DNA of 64,000 nt from Alteromonadaceae bacterium Bs31 (GTDB lineage: Bacteria > Pseudomonadota > Gammaproteobacteria > Pseudomonadales > Cellvibrionaceae). The notes below the pieces were generated by a model. That model did no database searches, had not been told where the DNA came from, and saw only the letters and a list, made by a program, of their open reading frames with translations. The DNA lies in contig FXAI01000007.1 in NCBI GenBank assembly GCA_900177435.1, positions 229,892-293,891 of the forward strand. Direction: 5' to 3'. A program made the position numbers and the translations under genes. Each line of letters opens with the position of its first letter. The stretch's first letter is position 1. Shown here in pieces: positions 47,031 through 55,455 of this stretch.

Positions 47031-47591
47031 CTACTTAAAAAGTACCGGACGAAAACTGTATTCACAGTAGTCAAAACTATAGTCACACACCTGCAAAATA
47101 AAATACAGGGTTTGGGGGATTGCATAAATCAGCGGACTCACATCCGCTAAGTGCTCTTCCCCTGTGTCACACGATAAGTACAGGTCTGCCGAATACTGGC
47201 AAAACTGCAAACCATCTTCGCTACAGTCCAGACCCACTCCACACATCTGCGAGCCAACATATTCCGCGCCATCCATAGAAGGGTTATCGCTAATATAAAA
47301 CTCCACCCAGTAATCATCCCAAGAATCAGCAAACCAATAAATCTCAAAAAGTCCCTCATCTAAATAGGGGTCTACCACAAGAGCCTGAGAATGGGAGGCA
47401 GAGTCTATACCGTAGCTGTCCACCATATGAAAGTCCTGCAAACGGGGTTTACTTATCTCGGGCGCAAACAGCACAGTTTCTCCTGGCTGCGAGTAGTGTT
47501 CATGATCATTGTAATAGCCATGCTCCGCACCACAGGCTGCAAGCACTCCCATTAAAGAAAAAATTAGTCCGGTTTTTATCACCCTTCTCAT
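47031..47591 (-). CDS. Hypothetical lipoprotein
   Basis: The 186-residue product starts MRRVIKTGLIFSLMGVLAACG, with lipobox LAAC (C20). The mature part is acidic with many Tyr, Asp and four cysteine-containing segments (MCGVGLDCSEDGLQFC and ICDYSFDYCEYSF-like end), probably a disulfide-bonded beta protein. I do not recognise a family. The chosen ATG has GAGGG eight bases upstream; an ATG five codons earlier also exists. It stands alone, and its function is unknown. Confidence 0.7.
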   Translation of the reverse strand: MRRVIKTGLIFSLMGVLAACGAEHGYYNDHEHYSQPGETVLFAPEISKPRLQDFHMVDSYGIDSASHSQALVVDPYLDEGLFEIYWFADSWDDYWVEFYISDNPSMDGAEYVGSQMCGVGLDCSEDGLQFCQYSADLYLSCDTGEEHLADVSPLIYAIPQTLYFILQVCDYSFDYCEYSFRPVLFK

Positions 47592-47782
47592 TGCAACAAC
47601 CCTCATCAATGTAGATTCTTGATTAACATTGTGCTGGAGCTTCACTGAACCGGAACTGAAGCCACTGAGAGGAACAGCTATAAGCTGCTACAGAATTAAG
47701 AAATAAATATTATAGATTTACGACAAAGCCATGAAGAAGACTTAGCCCCTAGGGCCCTCTACGCTGCACGGTAAGTGCTCAC

Positions 47783-47814
47783 TTATCCACAACCATACAC
47801 ACATTTTACCCACA
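47783..47814 (+). promoter_or_regulatory. Two DnaA-box-like sites upstream of nrdA
   Basis: TTATCCACA at 47783-47791 is a perfect DnaA box, and TTACCCACA at 47806-47814 differs from it at one position. In E. coli nrdAB is controlled by DnaA, so a similar link between replication initiation and dNTP supply is plausible here. Their role is inferred from sequence and position. Confidence 0.6.
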
Positions 47815-47853
47815 AGAAACCACCATGCTTCTCGCCTTGCATAAAGTCAAAAA

Positions 47854-47900
47854 CCGCATTATCTTGTATCTAGATCAAGAAAAAACCCAATATATGGTGT
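47854..47900 (+). promoter_or_regulatory. Pair of NrdR-like boxes upstream of nrdA
   Basis: ACCCAATATATGGTGT (47885-47900) is a near-palindrome like known NrdR boxes. A second, weaker copy, CCGCATTATCTTGTAT (47854-47869), shares 10 of 16 positions and lies exactly 31 bases upstream, the three-helical-turn spacing typical of NrdR box pairs. The nrdA start is about 190 bases downstream. Confidence 0.55.
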
Positions 47901-48089
47901 TTCACCCCTAATCAAACGCAATAACTCTCTGCTCCTTCCTCTGGACGGGGCCAGGGTACTTTGCACCTGCAATAAGGGCTTGAATAAAAAACCATAGAGC
48001 ACGCGCTGAGCGGGTGTGAAAGCTGGGGCTGAAGAAACAAATTACTACGCACAAACACCTATCCCAAGAAGGAAGATCGGGCGACATCT

Positions 48090-50978
48090 ATGCAGACTAC
48101 AGAAAATACTGGCGACATTAGCCAAACTATCAACCCGGGTTTGGCTAATGTTGGCAATGCCAACGTAACATCTACCGCTCCGGGCCAGTTGCGCGTTATA
48201 AAACGCAACGGCACTCTTGTCCCTTACACTGATGACAAGATTTCCATCGCCATGACCAAAGCCTTTCTAGCGGTGGAAGGCGGAACGGCTGCGGCCTCCA
48301 GTCGGATTCACGAAACGGTTGCCAACCTTACCTCTCAAATATCCGCCACCTTCAAGCGCCGCATGCCGTCAGGCGGAACCATACATATTGAAGAAATCCA
48401 GGATCAGGTAGAGCTCACCCTGATGCGCACCGGTGAACACAAGGTTGCCCGAGACTACGTTCTTTACCGGGCGGAACGAGCCAAACTGCGCTCAGATAAA
48501 GAAATATTTTCACAGAGTAATGTGGATTACCCGCAAATCAATGTTACTCAGCTAGACGGGACATCCGCACCACTGGATACCCTGCGCCTGCAAACCGTTG
48601 TTACCGAAGCCTGTGCGGGTTTAAAAGATGTTGAAGCAGAAGCCATATTGAAAGAGGCCATGCGCAACCTCTATGAGGGCGTTAGCCTCGATGATGTCAA
48701 TACATCCCTGGTTATTTCGGCTCGCACGCTGGTTGAACAAGAACCCAATTACAGCTTCGCAACGGCTCGTCTGTTACTGGATAAATTGCGCGCCGAAGCC
48801 TTAAGCTTTTTAGGTGTAGCAAATCAGGCAACACTGGCGGAAATGGAAGTGTTTTATCCACAAGCCTTAGCCGCCTATATAGAACGCGGTATTGAGCTGG
48901 AGTTATTGTCACCAGAGCTGCAGGAATTTGACTTGCCCCTGCTTGGCAAAGCACTGATACCCGAAAGAGACAGCCAGTTCACCTACCTTGGCTTGCAAAC
49001 GTTATACGATCGTTATTTTATTCACAGCGATGACATTCGCTTTGAATTACCCCAGGTATTTTTCATGCGCGTTGCCATGGGCCTTGCAGCAAAAGAAGAC
49101 GATAAAAATGCGAGAGCGGTGGAGTTTTATCGCCTGCTCTCCTCTTTTGACTACATGAGTTCAACACCAACGCTGTTTAATGCCGGCACATTGCGGCCGC
49201 AGTTGTCATCGTGCTATCTCACCACAGTGCCCGATGATTTACACGGTATCTACGGCGCAGTGCAAGACAACGCCATGTTGTCAAAATGGGCTGGCGGGCT
49301 GGGCAACGACTGGACACCCGTGCGCGCACTTGGCGCTTACATTAAAGGCACCAACGGAAAATCCCAGGGCGTTGTGCCCTTCCTTAAAGTTGCCAATGAC
49401 ACTGCTGTGGCCGTTAATCAGGGCGGCAAACGCAAAGGCGCTGTTTGTGCGTACCTGGAAACCTGGCACCTGGATATCGAAGAGTTTCTAGAGCTTCGCA
49501 AAAACACCGGCGACGATCGTCGCCGCACCCACGATATGAATACCGCCAATTGGGTGCCCGATCTATTCATGAAGCGGGTATTTGAGGATAAAGAATGGAC
49601 GCTCTTTACACCGAATACCGTTCCCGACCTGCACGACCTTACCGGTCTTGCCTTTGAAGAACGCTATAACTACTACGAGCGCGAGGCACAAGCGGGAAAT
49701 ATTAAACCCACTAAAAAAGTACGAGCGGTGGAGCTGTGGCGAAAAATGCTGGGCATGCTGTTCGAAACCGGCCACCCATGGATTACGTTTAAAGATCCTT
49801 GCAACCTGCGTAGCCCTCAGCAACATGTTGGCGTTGTACATTCTTCCAACCTATGTACAGAAATTACACTTAACACCAAGGCGAATGAAGAAATAGCCGT
49901 ATGTAACCTCGGCTCGATTAACCTGGCCCAGCATGTAGAGAACGGTCAGCTGAATAAAGAAAAATTACAGCGCTCCATTAATACTGCGGTGCGCATGCTC
50001 GATAATGTTATCGACATTAACTACTACTCGGTAGAAACCGCGCGCAACTCCAATATGCGCCACCGGCCTGTGGGCCTGGGCATTATGGGCTTTCAGGATG
50101 CGCTCTATAAAATGCGTATTCCCTATAGCAGTGATGCCGCTGTTGAATTTGCCGATCGCTCCATGGAAGCCCTTAGCTACTATGCCATTTCAGCGTCCAG
50201 TGAATTAGCGCAAGAGCGCGGCAGCTACTCTACCTTTGAGGGTTCACTGTGGCAGCAGGGCATTTTACCGATAGACTCCATAGATCTTCTGGCAAAGCAT
50301 CGCGGTGAGCAGTTTATTGAACAAGACCGTTCGATAACATTCGACTGGAATAGCCTGCGTACAACAGTAAAAACACGCGGTATGCGTAACTCCAATGTCA
50401 TGGCTATTGCGCCTACAGCTACCATTGCCAATATCACAGGGGTTTCTCAGTCCATTGAGCCAACCTATCAAAACCTTTATGTGAAATCGAACCTCTCTGG
50501 TGAGTTCACCGTTGTTAACCCCTATCTCGTGCACGATTTAAAAGACCGCGGCTTATGGGATTCAGTAATGGTTAACGATTTAAAATATTACGAGGGTTCT
50601 GTTTTAAAAATAGATAGAATTCCAGACGATTTAAAACTGCTTTACGCAACAGCGTTTGAAGTGGAGCCTCGCTGGATTGTTGATGCTGCCAGTCGACGAC
50701 AAAAATGGATTGATCAGGCACAAAGCCTTAACTTATATATTTCTGGTGCAAACGGCAAAAAACTCGATATTACCTACAGAATGGCGTGGTTCCGCGGATT
50801 AAAAACCACCTACTATTTGCGTGCCCTCGCGGCAACCTCAACCGAAAAATCCACCATTGATACAGGCTCACTCAACGCAGTGTCCTCTGGTACGCCCTCT
50901 AGTGCTGTTAGCTCAAGCGCAGCGGAAGTACCAAAAGCCTGCTCTCTGGATGACCCGGATTGCGAGGCCTGCCAGTAA
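48090..50978 (+). CDS. nrdA: Ribonucleoside-diphosphate reductase class Ia, alpha subunit
   Basis: Reduces ribonucleoside diphosphates with radical supplied by NrdB. The 962-residue product has an N-terminal ATP-cone (about 30-125: RVIKRNGTLVPYTDDKISIA) and a second, cone-like segment (about 145-235), then the ten-stranded barrel with SSCYLTTVPDDL, GGLGNDWTPVRALGAYIKGT and NLCTEITLNTK, and ends in DDPDCEACQ, the C-terminal redox CxxC. The length equals the Pseudomonas type with doubled cone, which should give ATP/dATP control. nrdB follows after 138 bases. Confidence 0.96.
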   Translation: MQTTENTGDISQTINPGLANVGNANVTSTAPGQLRVIKRNGTLVPYTDDKISIAMTKAFLAVEGGTAAASSRIHETVANLTSQISATFKRRMPSGGTIHIEEIQDQVELTLMRTGEHKVARDYVLYRAERAKLRSDKEIFSQSNVDYPQINVTQLDGTSAPLDTLRLQTVVTEACAGLKDVEAEAILKEAMRNLYEGVSLDDVNTSLVISARTLVEQEPNYSFATARLLLDKLRAEALSFLGVANQATLAEMEVFYPQALAAYIERGIELELLSPELQEFDLPLLGKALIPERDSQFTYLGLQTLYDRYFIHSDDIRFELPQVFFMRVAMGLAAKEDDKNARAVEFYRLLSSFDYMSSTPTLFNAGTLRPQLSSCYLTTVPDDLHGIYGAVQDNAMLSKWAGGLGNDWTPVRALGAYIKGTNGKSQGVVPFLKVANDTAVAVNQGGKRKGAVCAYLETWHLDIEEFLELRKNTGDDRRRTHDMNTANWVPDLFMKRVFEDKEWTLFTPNTVPDLHDLTGLAFEERYNYYEREAQAGNIKPTKKVRAVELWRKMLGMLFETGHPWITFKDPCNLRSPQQHVGVVHSSNLCTEITLNTKANEEIAVCNLGSINLAQHVENGQLNKEKLQRSINTAVRMLDNVIDINYYSVETARNSNMRHRPVGLGIMGFQDALYKMRIPYSSDAAVEFADRSMEALSYYAISASSELAQERGSYSTFEGSLWQQGILPIDSIDLLAKHRGEQFIEQDRSITFDWNSLRTTVKTRGMRNSNVMAIAPTATIANITGVSQSIEPTYQNLYVKSNLSGEFTVVNPYLVHDLKDRGLWDSVMVNDLKYYEGSVLKIDRIPDDLKLLYATAFEVEPRWIVDAASRRQKWIDQAQSLNLYISGANGKKLDITYRMAWFRGLKTTYYLRALAATSTEKSTIDTGSLNAVSSGTPSSAVSSSAAEVPKACSLDDPDCEACQ

Positions 50979-51027
50979 AAAACTGAATACACCCGGATAC
51001 ACTAGAGGGTTGGTCAAGGGGGAGAAA

Positions 51028-51063
51028 GTCTGGGAGGCGGGGGCTTCGGCCCCTGCCCCGGAC
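51028..51063 (+). other. Stable UUCG hairpin between nrdA and nrdB
   Basis: GGCGGGGGC and GCCCCTGCC close on a TTCG tetraloop, with an extended lower stem (GTCTGGG with CCGGAC around one bulge). No T-run follows within a few bases, so it is not an obvious terminator. It lies 50 bases after the nrdA stop and 54 before nrdB. Confidence 0.75.
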
Positions 51064-51116
51064 TCTACCCTTTCATTATTGAAAGACTATTTACGAATTA
51101 ATCGCGGAATTAAAAT

Positions 51117-52490
51117 ATGCTTAGTTGGGACGACTACACCGAAGAAAATAGCCTGAACCAAATCGTTAATAAATCAGCGCTAAATGACCTACGTACGGAT
51201 GCCACAGAAATTACACCGGAACCTGCGCAAAACAATGCGAGACAAGCCGACACAAGCGCAGCGCCAGCAAGCTCAGAAGTGTTTGCCGAGCCATCGGCAA
51301 ATACAATCAGCGAACCTGAAGCAGACTATACAAGTGCGCTTGAAAGCAGTGAAACGGGTTCTTCAGAAGCCCCTGCGGAACTATCCTCTGCCACAAAATC
51401 CAGCATTGAATTAGCGCGGGACGCCGTTGCTAAACTCGACCCGGCACCAGGCCTGGAAGAGCTGGAAATGGGAGCAGGCCGCATAGAAGTTGACGACAAG
51501 CGGATGATTAACTGCCGAGCAGACCTCAACCAATTGGTACCCTTTAAATACGATTGGGCCTGGCAGAAATACCTGGATGGCTGTGCCAACCACTGGATGC
51601 CCCAAGAAGTAAATATGACCGCCGATGTTGCCACCTGGAAAAGCGCCGACGGTCTCACGGAAGACGAGCGAACAATTGTGATGCGCTCGTTGGGTTATTT
51701 CTCTACCGCAGACTCACTGGTTGCCAACAACCTGGTGCTGGCCATATACCGTCACATCACCAACCCGGAAGCCCGCCAATATTTGTTGCGTCAGGCATTT
51801 GAAGAGGCGATTCACACTCACGCCTACCAATACTGTATTGAATCACTGGGCATGGACGAGGGCGAGGTCTTCAACATGTACCGCGAAGTCCCCTCTGTTG
51901 CTAAAAAAGCGGCCTGGAGTATTACCCATACTCAAGGCATTGGTGCACCCACTTTTAATACGGGAACACCGGAAACGGATCAGGAATTACTCCGTAACCT
52001 GATTGGCTTCTACGTGGTTACCGAAGGTATTTTCTTCTACTGCGGCTTTACACAAATTCTTTCCATGGGACGCCGAAATAAAATGACCGGCGTTGCCGAG
52101 CAATTTCAGTACATCTTGCGCGACGAAAGCATGCACCTCAATTTTGGCATTGATGTAATCAACCAGATAAAGCTGGAGAACCCTCATTTGTGGACCGAAA
52201 AATTCCAGCAGGAAGTTCTACAAATGGTATTGGAAGGCACAGAGCTGGAAATCGCCTATGCCCGCGACACCATGCCCCGGGGCGTTTTAGGCATGAACGC
52301 CGCCATGATGGAGGAATACCTGCACTTTATTGCCAATCGCCGGCTCGCTCAATTGGGCCTGGGTGAAGCCTATGCCGGGGCACAGAACCCCTTCCCCTGG
52401 ATGAGCGAAATTATGGACCTACGCAAAGAGAAAAACTTCTTTGAAACCCGCGTAATTGAGTATCAAACAGGTGGCGCGCTAAGCTGGTAA
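51117..52490 (+). CDS. nrdB: Ribonucleoside-diphosphate reductase class Ia, beta subunit
   Basis: NrdB carries the diiron-tyrosyl radical. The 457-residue product has a long Ala/Ser/Glu/Pro-rich N-terminal extension (about 1-125, starting [13 protein letters not shown]). The core then begins [20 protein letters not shown] and has the metal ligands in [12 protein letters not shown] and [10 protein letters not shown]. The Pseudomonas protein has a shorter extension with the same opening (MLSWDEFD), so extensions are a lineage feature, here enlarged. Co-transcribed with nrdA. Confidence 0.95.
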   Translation: MLSWDDYTEENSLNQIVNKSALNDLRTDATEITPEPAQNNARQADTSAAPASSEVFAEPSANTISEPEADYTSALESSETGSSEAPAELSSATKSSIELARDAVAKLDPAPGLEELEMGAGRIEVDDKRMINCRADLNQLVPFKYDWAWQKYLDGCANHWMPQEVNMTADVATWKSADGLTEDERTIVMRSLGYFSTADSLVANNLVLAIYRHITNPEARQYLLRQAFEEAIHTHAYQYCIESLGMDEGEVFNMYREVPSVAKKAAWSITHTQGIGAPTFNTGTPETDQELLRNLIGFYVVTEGIFFYCGFTQILSMGRRNKMTGVAEQFQYILRDESMHLNFGIDVINQIKLENPHLWTEKFQQEVLQMVLEGTELEIAYARDTMPRGVLGMNAAMMEEYLHFIANRRLAQLGLGEAYAGAQNPFPWMSEIMDLRKEKNFFETRVIEYQTGGALSW

Positions 52491-52507
52491 TAAATCAGGT
52501 TTATATC

Positions 52508-52536
52508 TACAAGCCCCGTTTTGAAAGGGCTTGTAG
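52508..52536. other. Hairpin after nrdB
   Basis: CTACAAGCCC and GGGCTTGTAG form a 10-base stem with a nine-base loop 18 bases after the nrdB stop. There is no T-run (ACTAATAAAA follows), so it may protect the 3' end or act with Rho rather than terminate by itself. Confidence 0.6.
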
Positions 52537-52653
52537 ACTAATAAAAAAGTTTCAGGGAGCTTTGAAAAATGGAGATTTTTTTCAAGGCTAAAAACGCAAT
52601 GTAAACAGGACAACTCGAAGGAGTGAGCTCCAAGGGGGCAAGCGGTAATTGCC

Positions 52654-52869
52654 ATGGCAAAAATTTTGTTTGATGAAAAATTCCTTGAGGCTGGTGATCA
52701 AAGTTTTGACGAGCCAATAGAAACCCAAGAAATAATCGATGCGATAAAGGCCTTAAACCGATCGGTAGCACAGATTAATCGTGCAGTGGTAAAACTACAG
52801 CAGAAGATGATCAATCGGCAGGCAGCGCTCGAATCCGAGGCCGTCAAGATCGTTCAAACAATTCACTGA
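52654..52869 (+). CDS. Small coiled-coil-like hypothetical protein
   Basis: The 71-residue product (MAKILFDEKFLEAGDQSF...) has a heptad-like helix from about 25 to 70 (QEIIDAIKALNRSVAQINRA), suggesting an oligomer. No family is recognised. It precedes the next hypothetical gene by nine bases on the same strand and starts after GGTAATTGCC, a weak ribosome site. Confidence 0.5.
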   Translation: MAKILFDEKFLEAGDQSFDEPIETQEIIDAIKALNRSVAQINRAVVKLQQKMINRQAALESEAVKIVQTIH

Positions 52870-52878
52870 GGTCGCAGG

Positions 52879-53367
52879 ATGGCGCTATCCAGTTTATACC
52901 CAGAGCAATTAACAGATGTTGTTCCCCCAGCCCAAACAGGGCTAGCAGAAACGAATAAGCGCAGATGCTCAGCCGTAAAAACGGGTAAAAATCTACCGCC
53001 TTACAGGAAGCAAAGCGCCCATCTGAACCACAAAAAACGGCTGTTTAAGCAAGTGCGATACTTGCGCGACGAGCTTATTTCAATGGGCTCACCAGTCACC
53101 ATGCCCAGCAGCTGGCTGATTCACCGCATGGTGGATGTTTATACTCCGCGCCAGAGCCATGATGACGCCCGGTTCCCTAATAAAAGGCTTGACGCTTTTC
53201 TTCAGAACCTACAATTTTCTCTTGGCCAAGACCGCAGAGCCAAACACCTTCACACTATTTTGATCTTTCCAAACCAACAGGCCTTCACCCGCGAAGACGC
53301 CCAATGCTTTGCCACCGCCGCTTTGAAACATTTACGGGCAAACCAGCCCGCTATCGGCACCAGCTAA
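52879..53367 (+). CDS. Hypothetical protein
   Basis: The 162-residue basic soluble protein (many Arg, Lys, His, Gln) has no signal peptide or known motif. LFKQVRYLRDELISMGSPVT and LDAFLQNLQFSLGQDRRAKH look helical. It probably forms a transcript with the small coiled-coil gene nine bases before it. Nothing in the neighbourhood indicates its job. Confidence 0.55.
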   Translation: MALSSLYPEQLTDVVPPAQTGLAETNKRRCSAVKTGKNLPPYRKQSAHLNHKKRLFKQVRYLRDELISMGSPVTMPSSWLIHRMVDVYTPRQSHDDARFPNKRLDAFLQNLQFSLGQDRRAKHLHTILIFPNQQAFTREDAQCFATAALKHLRANQPAIGTS

Positions 53368-53483
53368 TTCAGCCAGCCTCCCTCAACAAGCAAATCGCCA
53401 GCATTCACCTATACTTCAAAGACAAATAGCACCATGGCGCATCCGGCGCTTTCCTAGCTACCCGTTAAACAGCTTTAGAAACT

Positions 53484-54401
53484 ATGACAAAAGTACTCGT
53501 CGTCGACGACGTAGAAGACAATATCGTTCTGTTAACGTTCGAATTGGAAGACGAGGGCTTCGAAGTTATTGCAGCCCACAGTGGCAACGAATGCTTACAG
53601 CTCGTTGACGAGGTTGAACCCGATATCATACTGCTCGATATTCGCATGCCTGGGATAAGCGGGCTGGAAACCCTTGAGCAGCTAAAAGCACGCGAGGAGA
53701 CGCGCGAAATTCCGGTGATCATGGTCTCCGCAAACACCGCAGACAACAGTGTGGTGAGAGCGCTGGACCTTGGAGCCCACGATTTTGTCTCCAAGCCAAT
53801 TGAATACCCTGTGCTATCTGCTCGAATGAGGTCAGCCCTCAGGCTGGTTAACGCACGCAGAGCGCTGGTACGAGCCAACCAAGAACTGGAACGCCTGGCG
53901 ACTCAAGACCCTCTCACCGGTTGCTACAACCGCAGGCATTTTTTCACGCTATCTGAAGCGGAGTTTTCCAAAGCCCGCCGTCATCAGCGATCCATTGCAG
54001 TGTTGATGATCGATGTGGACCTGTTTAAGGCTATCAACGACAGTTATGGCCATGCTGCTGGCGACACCGCTCTCACCGTCATCACAGAATGCTGTCGCAG
54101 CGCCACCAGAGAATCTGATGTGCTCGGCAGACTGGGCGGAGAGGAATTTGCGCTCACCTGCCCGGATGCGGACCTGGACGGCGCTTTTTACCTGGCAGAA
54201 CGCATTCGCCAAAACTGTGAAAGCAAGGAGATATCCGCAGGGGGAAAACTGTTTTGCGTCACCCTCAGCATCGGTGTCACCATGATTTCTGCGGAAGACG
54301 AGCACTTTGACCAACTATTACAGAGAGCAGACAGCCTCCTGTATCAAGCCAAAGCTCTGGGCCGAAACCGCTCTGTAGCGTGCGAAGAGCTGAGTGCTTA
54401 A
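53484..54401 (+). CDS. Response regulator-diguanylate cyclase
   Basis: The 305-residue protein has a receiver domain (1-120) with phosphoacceptor D52 in IILLDIRMPG and K104 in FVSKP, then a GGDEF domain (about 140-300) with GGEEF at 218-222. An RxxD inhibitory site (RESD, 209-212) lies exactly five residues before GGEEF, so product feedback is expected. It makes cyclic di-GMP when phosphorylated. The histidine kinase is not in the window; the neighbours are unrelated. Confidence 0.93.
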   Translation: MTKVLVVDDVEDNIVLLTFELEDEGFEVIAAHSGNECLQLVDEVEPDIILLDIRMPGISGLETLEQLKAREETREIPVIMVSANTADNSVVRALDLGAHDFVSKPIEYPVLSARMRSALRLVNARRALVRANQELERLATQDPLTGCYNRRHFFTLSEAEFSKARRHQRSIAVLMIDVDLFKAINDSYGHAAGDTALTVITECCRSATRESDVLGRLGGEEFALTCPDADLDGAFYLAERIRQNCESKEISAGGKLFCVTLSIGVTMISAEDEHFDQLLQRADSLLYQAKALGRNRSVACEELSA

Positions 54402-54533
54402 GTTGAATTAGGCGCCTTTCGCGCACTGTCCATGGTCAATTTCCTACACACACTCCAGAACCTTGCCACTATCCTTAGAAGGCCAGTTTCCCCAAAATAC
54501 ACATCAACAAGGAGGTATACAGGGAAGCGACAG

Positions 54534-54626
54534 GTGGCCAAGTAAGGTCAAAGGATGCGCACCACCGCAACAACAGGGACGTGAGTCATGGATGTGCGCG
54601 CGGCCAGGTAAGGCCAATGGATGCGC
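54534..54626. repeat. Imperfect 27-bp direct repeat, two copies
   Basis: Copies at 54534-54560 and 54600-54626 share 23 of 27 bases (core GGCCARGTAAGG and GGATGCGC). They are 66 bases apart. Origin unknown; a small mobile or structural RNA element is possible. Confidence 0.8.
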
Positions 54627-54808
54627 TAACAAATGAGGGAAGACAAGGAGTCTAATTAATCAGGAATGATTCAAGGACGCAAAGGAATTACAGCAGTTCT
54701 CCAAAGTTAGCAGGCAAGGAAATGCCAAGTCCAATGCTCAAGGGAATAGAGCTATGATTTTTGGACGGGACCCTCTGACAGGATGTCAATTACACATGCA
54801 GTATTAAT

Positions 54809-54855
54809 GCACCCAGCGCCGGGTTGATAAAATTCGGTGCTGGGTGCGTTTTTAT
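54809..54855 (+). terminator. Rightward terminator
   Basis: GCACCCAGCGCCG pairs with CGGTGCTGGGTGC (one mismatch) and GTTTTTATTT follows. It lies 408 bases after the cyclase stop and just before the convergent NUDIX stop, so it ends rightward transcripts from an untranslated region or a small RNA. Confidence 0.8.
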
Positions 54856-54868
54856 TTGTCTGTAGTGG

Positions 54869-55435
54869 CTATTTTTCTTCACACACATTTTGTTCAAGCA
54901 AAGCCAGCCGCAATAAGCCAGCAACCGAAAGCGCGTCGGTGATCTGGCCATCCAGCACCATTTGCACCGCTTGCTTGAGCGGCATTTTCTCCACTTCAAT
55001 ATCTTCTGAGTCTTCCAATTGCTGCTCGCCCTGGTGCAAGCCCTTCGCCACATAGATTTTCGCCACCTCATCACTCACAGAATTAGATTGATGAATGGTC
55101 ATTAGCTCCTGCCACTCGTTCGCAAGCAGGCCTGTTTCTTCCTCTAGCTCACGCTTGGCGGCCTCAAGCATATCTTCGCCATAAGGCGCCCCACCTTCCG
55201 GAATTTCCCATGTGTAACAATCAAGGGTATAACGGCTTTGTTTAACCAGCCAGGTATTGCCTTCGCTGTCCAGCGGAATTACTCCCACGGCACGGTTTTT
55301 AAAGTGCACTACGCCATAGATTCCTTCGGTACCCGACGGCGTTAATACATCTTCATGGGTCACCTTAATCCAGGGGTTTTCATAAATTTCTTTGACATGA
55401 AGCTGCTGCCAGCCCCCTGTTTTTACTACTGCCAT
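54869..55435 (-). CDS. NUDIX hydrolase, ADP-ribose pyrophosphatase-like
   Basis: The 188-residue product has a full NUDIX box (G-x5-E-x7-REUxEExGU) running from about 89 to 111, with REL and EETGL at its end. The fold resembles NudF/NudE: YGVVHFKNRAVGVIPLD before the box and WEIPEGGAPYGE leading in. It likely cleaves ADP-ribose or related nucleotide diphosphates; exact substrate unknown. It follows the CvpA gene by 20 bases on the same strand. Confidence 0.88.
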   Translation of the reverse strand: MAVVKTGGWQQLHVKEIYENPWIKVTHEDVLTPSGTEGIYGVVHFKNRAVGVIPLDSEGNTWLVKQSRYTLDCYTWEIPEGGAPYGEDMLEAAKRELEEETGLLANEWQELMTIHQSNSVSDEVAKIYVAKGLHQGEQQLEDSEDIEVEKMPLKQAVQMVLDGQITDALSVAGLLRLALLEQNVCEEK

Positions 55436-55455
55436 AAATCCTCTCCTGTAAACGC

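Larger units (their letters stand above)
47646..48089. other. Intergenic region upstream of nrdA
   Basis: The 498 bases between the divergently transcribed lipoprotein gene and nrdA contain no gene. They hold two DnaA-type boxes and a pair of NrdR-like palindromes, described separately; the rest shows nothing I recognise. Confidence 0.6.
54402..54868. other. Intergenic region with direct repeats, no gene seen
   Basis: This 467-base region between the convergent cyclase and NUDIX genes holds a 27-base direct repeat and a rightward terminator. Purine-rich stretches such as AGGAGGTATAC (54510-54520) resemble ribosome sites, but no frame follows them that I would call a gene. A small RNA ending at the terminator is possible. 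Confidence 0.45.

Noticed and set aside
54790..55074. Minus-strand frame overlapping the NUDIX 3' end
   Set aside because: Shadow frame of the NUDIX gene that runs through the terminator.
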